NCBI RefSeq assembly: GCF_041146795.1
Contig: NC_135184.1
Location: 2,753,967 to 2,817,966, forward strand
DNA: 64,000 nt
Source: Maylandia zebra
Lineage: Eukaryota; Chordata; Actinopteri; Cichliformes; Cichlidae
Direction of reading: 5' to 3'
The notes beneath the pieces were generated by a model, which did no database searches, was not told the origin of the DNA, and saw only the letters and a program-made list of their open reading frames with translations. The position numbers and the translations under genes were made by a program. Within the stretch, counting starts at the first letter, position 1, and the number at the start of each line of letters is the position of its first letter. Shown here piece by piece: positions 22,689-31,881 of the stretch.

Positions 22689-24312
22689 AGTTTTGCAGCT
22701 TCTCCTTCTGTTAAAGATCTCCACCATGACCATATAGTCCGAAGTAATTAAGTCATAAATAAACATTTAAATGGCAGAAAAGTTCCCGTTTTTTTTTTTT
22801 ATCATCGTCTGTGTAAGTTTGTTTGTTTCATCGTTGGTCTGAACTAAGAAACAACAAGAATTTTTTGTGGATTAATTTTGTGAAACTTTCTCTTTTCCTG
22901 TAATTTTGCACATTGTTCACATTTTAAATCATGCTCACACACGTCTTTCATTTACTACAGAAACATTTATTTATCATATAGAAAAACTGCACCTTCACTG
23001 CTACGGTGAAGCTTGTTATATCCAGCCACATGTTACACTGCACCAGTGGTTCCCAATCTTTTTTTGCTAGGCCCCCCTTTGTTTTACAAGAAAATTGTTC
23101 GCACCCCCCCCCCCCCCCCCCCCCCCTTCTCAAACCACACACACCCATATTTTGCTCCATTGCGGTTTATTTCACACCTCAAACATTTAGTAAACAATTA
23201 AGCAAATACAAGTAATCTGCAATAAATTACAGGTAGCAATAAAATAAACTACTAACTCTTTTACGCTGCGTCCGCACCTACACGGGTATTTTTGAAATCA
23301 CCGAAAACGGAGATTTTTTAAACTCCATTTTTGCGTTTACGTGTGGACGAGGAATACAGAGTTGGTCACGCAATGTCAAAGGTATGTGCCTTTTTTCACG
23401 TCACGCTGTGCGCACGTTATTGTTTACATGAGATGAATTGCAGAATAGCAGATAGAGACAAAACACTGTTAATCTGACTGTCTGCAGGTTTTACACGCAG
23501 TTACTGTCCCTCCATTTACAAAGGCAGAGGCGTCACAGTGTCATTATTTTACTGTAGTTGTTTTTTTTCATGTGTAATAATGTTGAATATTATATAATAT
23601 TCAACATTGCTATCAATACATTTTTCAAATAATGCCACTCTGTGCAAAATGGGTTTAAAAACATAAACAGCTGTGGGATACTGTTTGTCCGTGATTTGAA
23701 CAGCCCAGCAATGCTATGATGCAGGGGAAACCAATCCTGCAGGGAGACCTACCTCGGCACTTGTGCAGGTGAAGCCAAAGGGCAGATATGCTTCACCATA
23801 TTTTCTGGTCTTTGGCTTAGAATGAAGTTGGTTTGGAAACATATTCAGCGATGCTTCATCTCCTGCTTTGCGTTTCTGTGGACACCCGTGCTAGCAGTGT
23901 CCAATAGTGATGGGTCGTTCGCGAACGAAATGGCTCTTAGAGCCGGGTCTTTGACGTGAACGACACGAGCCAGCTCCTTATCGCGAGCCGTCACGTGGTT
24001 TTTTTTTTTTCTTTCTCTCACCCTCTCTCGTTCGCTTCTCGAGCAGAGTGAAGCTGACCCCCCACCCACTTGAAACGTAAAGGCAAATAGGCGGAGCGGT
24101 TAGTGCTACGTTTGTGCAGATTTGTGCAGGTAAAATTAGCGTTTGTGCTGCTACGGTTTCCGAGATATTAAACTTTATTTTATAGATCATTCAAAGGTCA
24201 CCATCCCCCCAGACTGCTCCAAAACAAACCAAAATGGTCTACTTTTTTAGTGCTACGTTTGTGCAGATTTGTGCAGGTAAAATTAGCGTTTGTACTGCTA
24301 TGATTTGAGATA
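22689..24312 (+). repeat. Left arm of large palindrome
   Basis: This 1.62-kb arm is the reverse complement of 29195-30950 with only a few differences: a C-run of 23 here against 8 in the other arm, one fewer 147-bp unit, and scattered single-base changes. It holds mixed repeat material: a hAT-like end (CAGTGGTTCCCAATC at about 23043), a TGCGTCCGCACC-type element end near 23268, a hAT terminus TAGTGATGGGTCG at about 23907, and the inner tandem unit. The high identity implies recent origin or ongoing gene conversion. Confidence 0.9.
24101..24300 (+). repeat. 147-bp tandem unit in the left palindrome arm (one unit plus partial)
   Basis: TAGTGCTACGTTTGTGCAGA begins at 24101 and again at 24248, exactly 147 bases apart. 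The right arm has the same boxes at 29252, 29399 and 29546 (reverse strand), again 147 apart, so it holds one more copy. Confidence 0.85.
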
Positions 24313-25020
24313 TTCTGTTATGGTTTACTGCTGAAAAATGTCTTTTTCAAATGACCTTTCACTTTGTGTGTTCACTTGTTCAATAAAGTTCTGTTAAAAA
24401 AACCCTCTTGTTGTATGTAATCAGCTAAATTTGTAATGAGTGTATTTTTTTTTTACTTCAATTTCTTTACTTCAATCACTTTTTGTTCATAAAACCACGA
24501 TGCAAATGCTTGAGGATTTATTTTTTTTAGAGTGGATTAAAAAAACTTTATTGAAAACTACATTTGAACATTTTACACTCCCATGAACACTTTGAGAAAC
24601 GAACAAGCTAGCAGTCTTTTGCATCAAATACACATTTTCTGGCAGAAAAAACTATTATTTGGCATTACTGTGTCTGAAGGATTCTTAGAACAGCGTTCAT
24701 CTGATTTCTGAACAAGGTAAGCTTACGTTTAAAATACTGAGGTTTTAGTTACTGAGTTAATACATGATATAGCTAACTGTCTGGATCAAAAGGACTTTTT
24801 TCAATGTTAAACATTTTCAAAAATGTCCAAGAAAAAAGTTTCTAAAGCACTTTAAAACATGTAGCACACTGGACTAAAGTGCTGTACAGTACATGGGTTA
24901 AATACTCAGACTCAATTTAATAAACTCACAAATTCAATAGCTCCATCTTAAAAGCAATAATTCCACAAAATATGAAAGTGTAGATTGGTGGAGAACTTGG
25001 GGGAGGGGTTGCTCCTGGCT

Positions 25021-25094
25021 GTATATATAGTTCAGAAATCACGTTTTGCTCCATCATAATCATAGTGTGTGTTTTTTTTTAATTTTTTTTTTAG
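25021..25094 (+). promoter_or_regulatory. TATA-like motif and possible splice acceptor before the transposase
   Basis: GTATATATAG lies at 25021-25030, and a T-rich tract ending in TTTAG directly abuts the ATG at 25095. Either transcription starts within this stretch or an upstream 5' exon is spliced to the ATG. Neither can be proven from the sequence. Confidence 0.35.
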
Positions 25095-26780
25095 ATGCCT
25101 CGAAAGCCATCTGTAGACAAGGTTTCCATTTTTGCAGTTCTTTGTAATTCAAAAGAGGCCATAGTCCAAAATGGCAAAATAGCCACTCCAGCTGCATCAG
25201 TCTGGAAAGAGCTGAGTCAGCAGCTAGAAGACAAGATGTCAGCAAAGGCCCTGTACACTTTTGTGAAGCTAAATAGACACAACATCTGGTCAGCTTTGGA
25301 AATCAGTGATCAGGAAAGTAATAGTGAAGGAGAGTTAGATTCACATTGCATTTCTCCTGGACAAGAAAACTGTCAAGCTTTTGAACTAGAAGTCCCTTTT
25401 GAGGACTGGGTTAAATTTATTCCTGAAAAGGTTGAATACAATGACAAGTTTTCTCCTACCCAAAAAAGGGAATACACAATTTTGAAACCTGGCACTTGGA
25501 CTCATATCATCAACGATCTTATATGGAAGAAGATCAAAAATACATGTACACTTGTGTTCCGTAGAGCAAAGGTCCATCCAACTGTATGGAGGTCAGCGAG
25601 GGCAGCAGATCTGATGGATGTTGGAGATCCTGAGCCAAGCCACCTTCCAAATTTGGCCACTCTGCGAAAAGCCAAACAAGAGAGAAAAGACTTGGAATTA
25701 GGAGATAAGGACCCCATTGCATCTCTGCAATTGTTAAAATATAGTGTTCCTCACAGTGGTAGCATCCGAGATATTGGACTGGACAGGTTTTTCTGTCACT
25801 ACTGGAGTCAAACACAGATGCATGTTTATAAGACATTGTCAAAAAAATCTCCCCCAACTGTGTGCTTTGATGCAACCGGTTCAGTTGTGAAAAAACTGCT
25901 GAGACCAAATGGCAAATCTGGCCATATATTCCTTTATCAAGGTATTCTGAAAGAAAACAATTGCCCCAGTGTCCCAGTGGTGCAAATGCTGTCAGAGAAA
26001 CATGATGTTAATGCCATCGCAAACTGGTTGACAGAATGGATTCGTGCAGGTGCACCTGTGCCAAAGGAAGCTGTGAGTGACTTTTCTCTGGCAATTCTGG
26101 GAGCTCTGGTCAAGGCTTTCATTCCTCATCCTGATCTGAAGTCCTACCTTAATGAATGCTTTCATGTCCTTCTTGGAACCCAGTCTGCCAAACTCCCCCC
26201 TTGTTATATCAGGGTTGATGTTGCGCACTGCATCAAGATGATATGCCAGTGGGACTGCCTGAAGAAGAAAACACATCGTGTTAAAGATTTCTTTGTCAGG
26301 TCATTAGCAAAACGTCTTCGGTCTCAATGTTTGGACCATGCAAAACAGCTCCTACATGCTATCACTGTTGAGGCAGAAGGTGATGACAATTCTGGAGCCC
26401 CTCTTCCTTCAGAAAGGTGCAAGAAATACTTGAAAGCCCAAATTGCTCAAGACTCCATCATCATTCCAGATGAACAGACGGAGGAAAGTGAGAGAGTGGA
26501 TTCAGTGGATGAGATCCAGACTGACCTACGACAGTGGGTAACAGAAATATGTGAGGAGAGCAGGTCACCTGCTGCAGCAAACGGGGATAGAGATAATATT
26601 CACTTCCTCCCTGAGATCATTCCTCATATAATAAGACTCGCAAGTTACTTGCCACTCTGGACAGGAATAATGGTCCCTCTCTTCCAAAGCACCAGCATCA
26701 CAGCAAGTTCAGCCACTGTTGAAGCTGAGTTCAAAAACATAAAACATGGCCTTTTCAAACATGACAACTTGCCTCTTTGA
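25095..26780 (+). CDS. MULE-like DDE transposase (NOF/Foldback-like)
   Basis: 561 residues, uninterrupted. Residues 1-70 look like a small helical DNA-binding domain (SKEAIVQNGKI ... MSAKALYTFVKLNRHNIW). The catalytic core shows CFDATGSVV (D259), VSDFSLAILGAL (D329), YIRVDVAHCIKMI with the D-x2-H typical of the Mutator insertion domain (D375, H378) and TVEAEFKNIKHG (E543/E545), an arrangement that fits Mutator-like enzymes. The family cuts and pastes DNA in the nucleus. The frame ends at TGA (26778-26780), but the same frame continues through 15 codons (VDRFIARHLSFIEGN) into the next listed frame. The TGA lies in a CTTTGAGTCGATCG context and is best explained as CGA changed to TGA, so the original product was probably about 975 residues. 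No codon frameshift was seen. A host-domesticated role is possible but not indicated. Confidence 0.75.
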   Translation: MPRKPSVDKVSIFAVLCNSKEAIVQNGKIATPAASVWKELSQQLEDKMSAKALYTFVKLNRHNIWSALEISDQESNSEGELDSHCISPGQENCQAFELEVPFEDWVKFIPEKVEYNDKFSPTQKREYTILKPGTWTHIINDLIWKKIKNTCTLVFRRAKVHPTVWRSARAADLMDVGDPEPSHLPNLATLRKAKQERKDLELGDKDPIASLQLLKYSVPHSGSIRDIGLDRFFCHYWSQTQMHVYKTLSKKSPPTVCFDATGSVVKKLLRPNGKSGHIFLYQGILKENNCPSVPVVQMLSEKHDVNAIANWLTEWIRAGAPVPKEAVSDFSLAILGALVKAFIPHPDLKSYLNECFHVLLGTQSAKLPPCYIRVDVAHCIKMICQWDCLKKKTHRVKDFFVRSLAKRLRSQCLDHAKQLLHAITVEAEGDDNSGAPLPSERCKKYLKAQIAQDSIIIPDEQTEESERVDSVDEIQTDLRQWVTEICEESRSPAAANGDRDNIHFLPEIIPHIIRLASYLPLWTGIMVPLFQSTSITASSATVEAEFKNIKHGLFKHDNLPL

Positions 26781-26825
26781 GTCGATCGCTTCATTGCTCG
26801 TCATCTTTCCTTCATCGAGGGAAAT

Positions 26826-28022
26826 ATGCGGATTTGTTCTGCAAAAGAAAAGGTCAAAGATGAGGCCACAGTGGGATCACTGAAAGTCACAGATGCCAAT
26901 TCTGGATCCATGACGACTCACAATGCAGAAGACAAAATAAAAATGGATGCTCACCCGTTTGTGGGATCTGATGCTGCCACAAACATTCTTCCGGCTGATG
27001 GGGATGCAGTTGAGAACTGGAGGGGCCTAGCTGTTCCACCCAAAAAAAGGAAGAGGACTTCCTACCTCTCTTCATGTACCGAATGGCTCCATGCAGATGA
27101 AACTTTTGGGGCCAAAAGAGTGAAAGTGGGATTATTAAAAAATGGAAACCTCCATCAGCCTATTAGATTAGGGGAATCGACAATCTCTGTGCTCAATACC
27201 TGTGCATTTGATGCATTTTTTCAGTGCTTATGTTGTGCCTTCTGTGACAGCTCCACATTTCAAAATGCTGTTCTGAAAGACAGTGAAAACCCAGTCCTGC
27301 AGCTGGTGAAAGCCATTGCCACAGATGGTGTGACCCAACAAACCTACAGGAGGAGAGCAGAGCTGCTTAGGGTAATGTTTGAAGCTGTCTCGTTGAGGTC
27401 TGCTGCGATCCAAATCGATGCTCAGTGCAATATCGCCGCTGTAATCGCTAAGACAATGAGGTACATCTCAAGTGTTTATTTTACCAAACACTGCTCTTCA
27501 CAGCACTGCTACCTCAGCAAAGGGATGACAAGGGAAGTGCCATTTGTTTCTCCTGCCATCTCTGTCCTCAAAGAGTCTGGTATGGCTCATCTTGGCACTG
27601 CTGTGGAAGCAGGACTTGGCCTACCTGAGTCTACCTGCCTCAGGCCACTCTCCAATCCATCTCTGTGTCCATCAGAATTCAAAACAGAAGACAGCACCAC
27701 AGGAAATGAGCTCTGTGCAGGGACAGTTACTCACAGCTACAACATTGGAGATATCGTGTGGATTGATACTGACCTTGCAAACCAAACAGAATTTCCACTG
27801 AATGAATTTCCCTCCAACCTGGTTCTCCAAGGAAAGTCGTTCACTATAAGGGCATTAATTGCTTTCCATGGAAAGATGACCACTGATGGTTTGGGGCATT
27901 ACACTGCATACTGCAGGAGAGCTCCATGTGTGTGGGAGTGCTATGATGACCTGGGAAATGGAGTGACAGGAGCATCTGAAAAGAAAAAAATACAACCCCA
28001 TGCCGTGTTATACACAGTATAA
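26826..28022 (+). CDS. USP/C19-type cysteine protease domain, in frame with transposase
   Basis: 398 residues as a separate frame, in register with the upstream transposase across a single TGA. It contains a nuclear-localisation-like PPKKRKRTS (71-79), a Cys box LNTCAFDAFFQCL (C126), and a His box GLGHYTAYCRR (H358) followed by WECYDDL (D374/D375). These are the three signature elements of ubiquitin-specific proteases, which remove ubiquitin from proteins, and all catalytic residues are present. It reads as the C-terminal part of the same ancestral polyprotein. The internal ATG at 26826 is only the first Met after the stop, and independent translation is unproven. Plant Mutator-like elements carrying a Ulp1 (SUMO) protease are known; a C19 partner is different. 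An AT-rich 3' region with ATTAAA near 28135 may end the transcript. Confidence 0.7.
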   Translation: MRICSAKEKVKDEATVGSLKVTDANSGSMTTHNAEDKIKMDAHPFVGSDAATNILPADGDAVENWRGLAVPPKKRKRTSYLSSCTEWLHADETFGAKRVKVGLLKNGNLHQPIRLGESTISVLNTCAFDAFFQCLCCAFCDSSTFQNAVLKDSENPVLQLVKAIATDGVTQQTYRRRAELLRVMFEAVSLRSAAIQIDAQCNIAAVIAKTMRYISSVYFTKHCSSQHCYLSKGMTREVPFVSPAISVLKESGMAHLGTAVEAGLGLPESTCLRPLSNPSLCPSEFKTEDSTTGNELCAGTVTHSYNIGDIVWIDTDLANQTEFPLNEFPSNLVLQGKSFTIRALIAFHGKMTTDGLGHYTAYCRRAPCVWECYDDLGNGVTGASEKKKIQPHAVLYTV

Positions 28023-28289
28023 TGAGTGCTGCCTGCATTTTTCTGTTTTATTTGGTTCACTACAGTTACATGTGTTCAAATGGCTAGTGTGTGTTATCAG
28101 TAAGTTCAGTTTTGCACATAAAGTTGAAGTTCTAAATTAAAAATCTTTTAACGCTCTTTTCTTTGTCAGTCTGATGCATATTTGCTTTTACACACCCAGT
28201 CACTTTCACCCGTAGCCTTGAAAGTAACCATTTTATTTTTCTGTCAATAACTTTTCTGTATTTGTTTTGTGTTTACCTGGTGGCTTAAG

Positions 28290-28775
28290 TCAGGGGTCAG
28301 CATCCTTTTCATTTCAAAGGGCCCCTTTTCCCCCTGCTGCTACAAAACCTGTCTAGAGCCTAAAAAAAGAAAGAGCCTATAAATATCTAGAAAATGAGTT
28401 GTTGTATCGTGTAAGCTATGGAAATGTAAATAAAAATGCTTATTTTTAGATTTGATAAGACAATGAATCATCAAAGCTTTATAACGGAAAAAAGTATTTG
28501 TTAAAATGAAGCCAGCTACGTGCATCCTTTCCATAATAATTGAAAATTACAGTAAACAGATTTGAAGCTATGAAACATTAAATCACTTTTAAAAGCCTTG
28601 TACATTCAGTGAATAGTCAATGCAGATATTTCATAAAAAAAACAAAACTGTTAACAGAACCCTTTCTTGTTGTCTTTATAATAAAAAAATGACTTACCTG
28701 GTCTTATAAGAGCCACAGTGGAGGGGCCGGAGAGCCACATGTTGCTTTAGAGCCGCAGGTTGAAGATCCCTCGCC
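28290..28775. mobile_element. hAT-like MITE (CAGGGGTCAGCA ... GCCGCAGGTTG)
   Basis: The left end CAGGGGTCAGCATCC and right end AGAGCCGCAGGTTGAAGATC form imperfect inverted termini, and GAGCCACA motifs lie near the right end. The layout is that of widespread vertebrate hAT MITEs. It is non-coding and borders were set by eye. Confidence 0.6.
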
Positions 28776-29194
28776 TGGGTGCTGTGGAATATTCAGTTTT
28801 CTACACGTAGGTAACAACCTATCAAAGCAAACACTTCATTTTTTCTGAGACAGCTACATTAATAATAATGAACATATATAATTCAAAACAAAATCATAGA
28901 GGCCAACTGGGTATGTAAAAAATAATAATAATTAGGTATACGTGAATCACTTCACATGAAACTCAGTTTTGCCACAGAAAAAATAAAACTTTAGCCTACC
29001 TTGTGTACGTTTCTACACTGGTAACAAAAGAAATATCGACCTTTCCGCTGAATAAATTGTGTTACTAAAGTGTAAACTAATAAAAGTTAATATGCAGCAA
29101 GCCTAGAAAAAGTGCAAAACTCCACAGCTGCTGAAACTCACTGCCACAGACACTGGTGTTATACAGCGTAGGCCGTAATAATTAAAATCATTAT

Positions 29195-30950
29195 ATCTCA
29201 GATACTGTAGCAGTACAAACGCTAATTTTACCTGCACAAATCAGCACAAACGTAGCACTAAAAAAGTAGACCATTTTGGTTTGTTTTGGAGCAGTCTGGG
29301 GGGATGGTGACCTTTGAATGACCTATAAAATAAAGTTTAATATCTCGGAAACCGTAGCAGCACAAACGCTAATTTTACCTGCACAAATCTGCACAAACGT
29401 AGCACTAAAAAAGTAGACCATTTTGGTTTGTTTTGGAGCAGTCTGGGGGGATGGTGACCTTTGAATGACCTATAAAATAAAGTTTAATATCTCGGAAACC
29501 GTAGCAGCACAAACGCTAATTTTACCTGCACAAATCTGCACAAACGTAGCACTAACCGCTCCGCCTATTTGCCTTTACGTTTCAAGTGGGTGGGGGGTCA
29601 GCTTCACTCTGCTCGAGAAGCGAGAGAGAGGGTGAGAGAAAGAAAAAAAAAAAAACCACGTGACGGCTCGCGATAAGGAGCCGGCTCGTGTCGTTCACGT
29701 CAAAGACCCGGCTCTAAGAGCCATTTCGTTCGCGAACGACCCATCACTATTGGACACTGCTAGCACGGGTGTCCACAGAAACGCAAAGCAGGAGATGAAG
29801 CATCGCTGAATATGTTTCCAAACCAACTTCATTCTAAGCCAAAGACCAGAAAATATGGTGAAGCATATCTGCCCTTTGGCTTCACCTGCACAAGTGCCGA
29901 GGTAGGTCTCCCTGCAGGATTGGTTTCCCCTGCATCATAGCATTGCTGGGCTGTTCAAATCACGGACAAACAGTATCCCACAGCTGTTTATGTTTTTAAA
30001 CCCATTTTGCACAGAGTGGCATTATTTGAAAAATGTATTGATAGCAATGTTGAATATTATATAATATTCAACATTATTACACATGAAAAAAAACAACTAC
30101 AGTAAAATAATGACACTGTGACGCCTCTGCCTTTGTAAATGGAGGGACAGTAACTGCGTGTAAAACCTGCAGACAGTCAGATTAACAGTGTTTTGTCTCT
30201 ATCTGCTATTCTGCAATTCATCTCATGTAAACAATAACGTGCGCACAGCGTGACGTGAAAAAAGGCACATACCTTTGACATTGCGTGACCAACTCTGTAT
30301 TCCTCGTCCACACGTAAACGCAAAAATGGAGTTTAAAAAATCTCCGTTTTCGGTGATTTCAAAAATACCCGTGTAGGTGCGGACGCAGCGTAAAAGAGTT
30401 AGTAGTTTATTTTATTGCTACCTGTAATTTATTGCAGATTACTTGTATTTGCTTAATTGTTTACTAAATGTTTGAGGTGTGAAATAAACCGCAATGGAGC
30501 AAAATATGGGTGTGTGTGGTTTGAGAAGGGGGGGGTGCGAACAATTTTCTTGTAAAACAAAGGGGGGCCTAGCAAAAAAAGATTGGGAACCACTGGTGCA
30601 GTGTAACATGTGGCTGGATATAACAAGCTTCACCGTAGCAGTGAAGGTGCAGTTTTTCTATATGATAAATAAATGTTTCTGTAGTAAATGAAAGACGTGT
30701 GTGAGCATGATTTAAAATGTGAACAATGTGCAAAATTACAGGAAAGGAGAAAGTTTCACAAAATTAATCCACAAAAAATTCTTGTTGTTTCTTAGTTCAG
30801 ACCAACGATGAAACAAACAAACTTACACAGACGATGATAAAAAAAAAAAACGGGAACTTTTCTGCCATTTAAATGTTTATTTATGACTTAATTACTTCGG
30901 ACTATATGGTCATGGTGGAGATCTTTAACAGAAGGAGAAGCTGCAAAACT
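29195..30950 (-). repeat. Right arm of large palindrome
   Basis: Reverse complement of 22689-24312, about 99% identical by eye, with one extra 147-bp unit and a shorter homopolymer (8 G here). It contains the hAT terminus CCCATCACTA at 29740-29749 followed by TTGGACAC. The extra repeat unit and the homopolymer difference account for almost all of the 132-base length difference between arms. Confidence 0.9.
29252..29560 (-). repeat. 147-bp tandem repeat in right arm (two units plus partial)
   Basis: GTAGCACTAA boxes at 29252, 29399 and 29546 are each 147 bases apart and the units are nearly identical. Foldback-type elements are known for tandem repeats within their long inverted termini, which fits the NOF-like transposase between the arms. 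Confidence 0.85.
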
Positions 30951-31649
30951 TTAACAGTACAATCCAAAGTCCAAATTTAATGCACTCCAGGATGTTATTG
31001 GCTTAAAAACTGCTGGAGCTGCCATCTTATTAGTGTCCATAGACACTTCATTACAGGCAACCTCATTAACAATGTCTGCTTTAATAAACACGTTTGGCTT
31101 CAACATTAGGACTTCATTAAGCAGCTGGTGGAAAAGCTCCATGTAACACTGCTGCAAGCATCATTTAACTCAAACAGTAATATACAATTTTAAACTAATT
31201 GCACCTTTAACTGCATGTCCTTTTGTTTTCTGGAGGATTGTTTACTTTCAAATGATTAAAATCACATTTAAGAAGCACAAAATGCAAATTCAGCAACAAA
31301 AGAGATGAGAAAGCAATGAAAAAAGAACACAAACAGAAGCAAAACTAGTACAGAAAGCATCTCATGAAAATGACAACTGGTTTAGATTAATTGCATTTTT
31401 ACAGTTTTCTCTGTGTTTTTATAATTACTGGTGAATTTACTGACAAATCAGAGGATTTTCAGGAAGTCCGTTTATAGAGGTGAGATGTACCTGTCAGGAT
31501 TCATATCTGAATATTTTAAAATACCAAATAAATATACAGTACATGAATGTTTGTATAGAAAAGCCACATCCATGCAGAAGATTTGGATTCAATATGAGTA
31601 TTGTGGTTAAAAAATAGCACAACACCTCAATTTGTTATGTAATACAAAC

Positions 31650-31655
31650 TTTATT
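31650..31655 (-). terminator. Polyadenylation signal of claudin-15-like gene
   Basis: AATAAA on the minus strand, about 230 bases beyond the stop codon, is the first good signal downstream. Confidence 0.6.
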
Positions 31656-31881
31656 CCGATAAAAACAAACTGCACACAGGGTTTCCAGAATCACAAACAG
31701 TTGTATCGATCAATATAATCTGTAAATCTTTGTGATTTCTTTAAGATTTAAGATTTTCTTTCAAACACAAGTTAGAAAAAATGACAGAAAAACACAGAAC
31801 ACCGGTCTGAGTATCAGGTGTATACAGACAGTGCTGCATGATTGTGTTGTTATGACATTGTGGGGACCACAAAGTTTGCAT

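Larger units (their letters stand above)
21692..29749 (+). mobile_element. Composite DNA-transposon block carrying transposase and protease frames
   Basis: The block is bounded by TAGTGATGGG at 21692 and CCCATCACTA at 29749, with identical 8-bp flanks TTGGACAC, as expected for hAT-type insertion. It contains a hAT-like left end, the palindrome's left arm, a MULE-like transposase frame, a USP-like protease frame and the right terminus. The transposase is not of hAT type, so the coding unit and the outer ends may come from different elements. No clear target duplication is found at the palindrome's own outer ends (22689 and 30950). Confidence 0.45.

Noticed and set aside
22948-23160. Small protein with a Gly run repeated at 30494-30691
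   Set aside because: It is the same palindrome-arm sequence read twice; the Gly run comes from a homopolymer and the stretch is a hAT-like end.
25095-26780. hAT transposase, because of nearby hAT-type termini
   Set aside because: The catalytic motifs, particularly D-x2-H between the second D and the E, fit Mutator-like enzymes, and there is no BED finger or hAT dimerisation motif.
22689-30950. Simple MULE insertion with 9-bp duplications at the palindrome ends
   Set aside because: The bases outside the two arm ends do not match (CCCCACCC on the left, TTAACAGTA on the right).
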